Part shown: piece by piece, positions 5,075 to 5,878 of the stretch
Position numbering within the stretch: position 1 is the stretch's first letter
Layout: the number at the start of each line of letters is the position of its first letter
NCBI GenBank assembly: GCA_938015795.1
Contig: CALLXA010000079.1
Location: forward strand, 1 to 5,878
Origin: an uncultured bacterium
Lineage (GTDB): Bacteria; Patescibacteriota; Dojkabacteria; SC72
DNA: 5,878 nt
Direction of reading: 5' to 3'
Made by a program: the position numbers and the translations under genes
Notes under the pieces: generated by a model
What the model saw: only the letters and a program-made list of their open reading frames with translations
The model's database searches: none
Told to the model about the DNA's origin: nothing

Positions 5075-5878
5075 ATGAAATTCAATATTAAAAAGATTTT
5101 AAGAGGATTATCCAAAATAGTCCTTGTTTTAGCAGGTGTATTTTTACTAGGTCTATTTTCATATACCGTATATCTTTCAGTTAAATATAAACCTATGAAG
5201 GTTAGGGTTACAAACATTACAGGTAGTTCTGCTACTGTATCTTGGGTAACTGATACCCCTATGCCGGGTGTTGTATATTACAAAGAGAAGGATAGCTTTT
5301 TACCTGGTTCTTTAGCTTGGATAGGGAGTAGTAAGGCTTGGGATGATAGGGATGTTAGCTATGCTGAAACTAAGTGTGTAGAGGATTTTAATAATAGTGT
5401 AGATGTATCTGCTGATTTTTCTGTTGATATGAATGATTATGATTGTAATGAGGTTAAAGTGAAGAAAGCGGATAAATACTATACTCATCATGTAACTTTA
5501 AAGAATTTAGATGAACAGAAAGATTATTTTTTTAGAGTTGGTGATGGTTTGTTAGGATGGGATGTAGATGTAAATGCTCAAAAAGTTACAGAAAAAGAGT
5601 ATCCTACAGTATCTATATTCAAATTCTCGACATTGATTTTAACTGAAAATGTTTCAGAACCAGATCCAGCATTTGGAAATGTAATAGGTGTTATTGAAAA
5701 AAATGGTGTTTTTGAAGAGGATAACAATGTAGATGCACTTGTTTTTGCTAGATTAGTTTCTTTTGATGATGATAAAGAATCCATTCTTCTTTCTAGCGTT
5801 ACAAATAAATCGGGTGGATGGTATCTTGATAAATCTAATGGGTCTTTAGCTGATGGATCGGAATATTCTTTTGTTGAA
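5075..5878 (+). CDS. Membrane-anchored, probably exported protein with Fn3-like domain (3' end beyond window)
   Basis: The frame is open from the ATG at 5075 to the window end (268 codons, no stop). An in-frame TAG at 5033 with no better start after it fixes the ATG. The N-terminus has basic residues (MKFNIKKILRGLSK) followed by a hydrophobic helix at about 14-36 (IVLVLAGVFLLGLFSYTVYL). This is a signal anchor that would put the rest outside the cell. Residues 40-187 look like a fibronectin type III or purple-acid-phosphatase-N type beta-sandwich: VRVTNITGSSATVSWVTDT at the start, HHVTLKNLDEQKDYFFRVGDG near the end, and FKFSTL as the last strand. An insertion (about 71-137) carries Cys101 and Cys124, which could form a disulfide. 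From about 200 a second beta domain begins (GNVIGVIEKNG, ALVFARL, NKSGGWYL), like carboxypeptidase-regulatory or Big-type folds. There is no Shine-Dalgarno. It is divergent from rsmE. Specific function is unknown; adhesion or cell-surface structure is a guess. Confidence 0.85.
   Translation, partial: MKFNIKKILRGLSKIVLVLAGVFLLGLFSYTVYLSVKYKPMKVRVTNITGSSATVSWVTDTPMPGVVYYKEKDSFLPGSLAWIGSSKAWDDRDVSYAETKCVEDFNNSVDVSADFSVDMNDYDCNEVKVKKADKYYTHHVTLKNLDEQKDYFFRVGDGLLGWDVDVNAQKVTEKEYPTVSIFKFSTLILTENVSEPDPAFGNVIGVIEKNGVFEEDNNVDALVFARLVSFDDDKESILLSSVTNKSGGWYLDKSNGSLADGSEYSFVE

Noticed and set aside
5032..5217. Minus-strand open frame of 61 codons across the divergent intergenic region.
   Set aside because: It opposes the membrane anchor of the surface-protein gene and would run through the rsmE-side promoter region; no family resemblance.
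5578..5784. Minus-strand Ser/Thr-rich open frame of 68 codons.
   Set aside because: It is antisense to the continuous plus-strand surface-protein frame, and its composition mirrors that gene's Asp/Glu/Lys codons.
1..5878. Search for CRISPR arrays, insertion sequences, tRNA genes, toxin-antitoxin or defence genes.
   Set aside because: No spaced direct repeats, terminal inverted repeats, cloverleaf sequences or matching protein families were seen; apart from the surface-protein gene, all the genes are housekeeping or RNA modification.

Overview
The window is about 5.9 kb of AT-rich bacterial DNA (roughly one third G+C by eye). Positions 1-48 are not genomic: they match the last 48 bases of the 58-nt Illumina P5/TruSeq universal adapter as I remember it, so this is a contig end with untrimmed adapter. 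The genome starts at 49. The compact housekeeping layout, standard-code reading frames and a membrane-anchored Fn3-type surface protein would suit a Patescibacteria/CPR member (a Dojkabacteria- or Microgenomates-like lineage). That placement is inference; a low-GC Gram-positive or Mollicutes-like genome is not excluded by sequence alone.

Layout. On the + strand, 49-533 is the 3' end of infB (IF-2 domains C1 and C2), cut by the adapter. It is followed by a near-consensus promoter (544-572), rpsO (ribosomal protein S15, 637-900) and pnp (PNPase, 1003-3087). This looks like a collapsed nusA-infB-rbfA-truB-rpsO-pnp cluster, with rbfA and truB absent between infB and rpsO. A strong hairpin at 3185-3212, flanked by A and T runs, separates pnp from the convergent minus-strand operon and can terminate both. 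That operon is rsmE (4992-4252) followed by an NOL1/NOP2/Sun RNA m5C methyltransferase (4252-3254), joined by a TAATG stop/start overlap. Divergent from rsmE, a + strand gene begins at 5075 and runs off the window end. It encodes an N-terminally anchored, probably exported Fn3-like beta-domain protein.

How the genes fit together. Almost everything serves translation and RNA metabolism: initiation (IF-2), the small subunit (S15), rRNA modification (RsmE, probably the m5C enzyme) and RNA turnover (PNPase). The last gene is a cell-surface protein unrelated to these.

The main points for a second look are the adapter, a predicted leaderless rsmE mRNA, and the absence of Shine-Dalgarno sequences before four genes although the coupled methyltransferase gene has one. 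Two others are an unusual residue pair in the fMet-tRNA-binding domain of IF-2 and the unclassified exported protein. I see no CRISPR array, mobile element, tRNA or rRNA, and no clear sign of a new multi-gene system.
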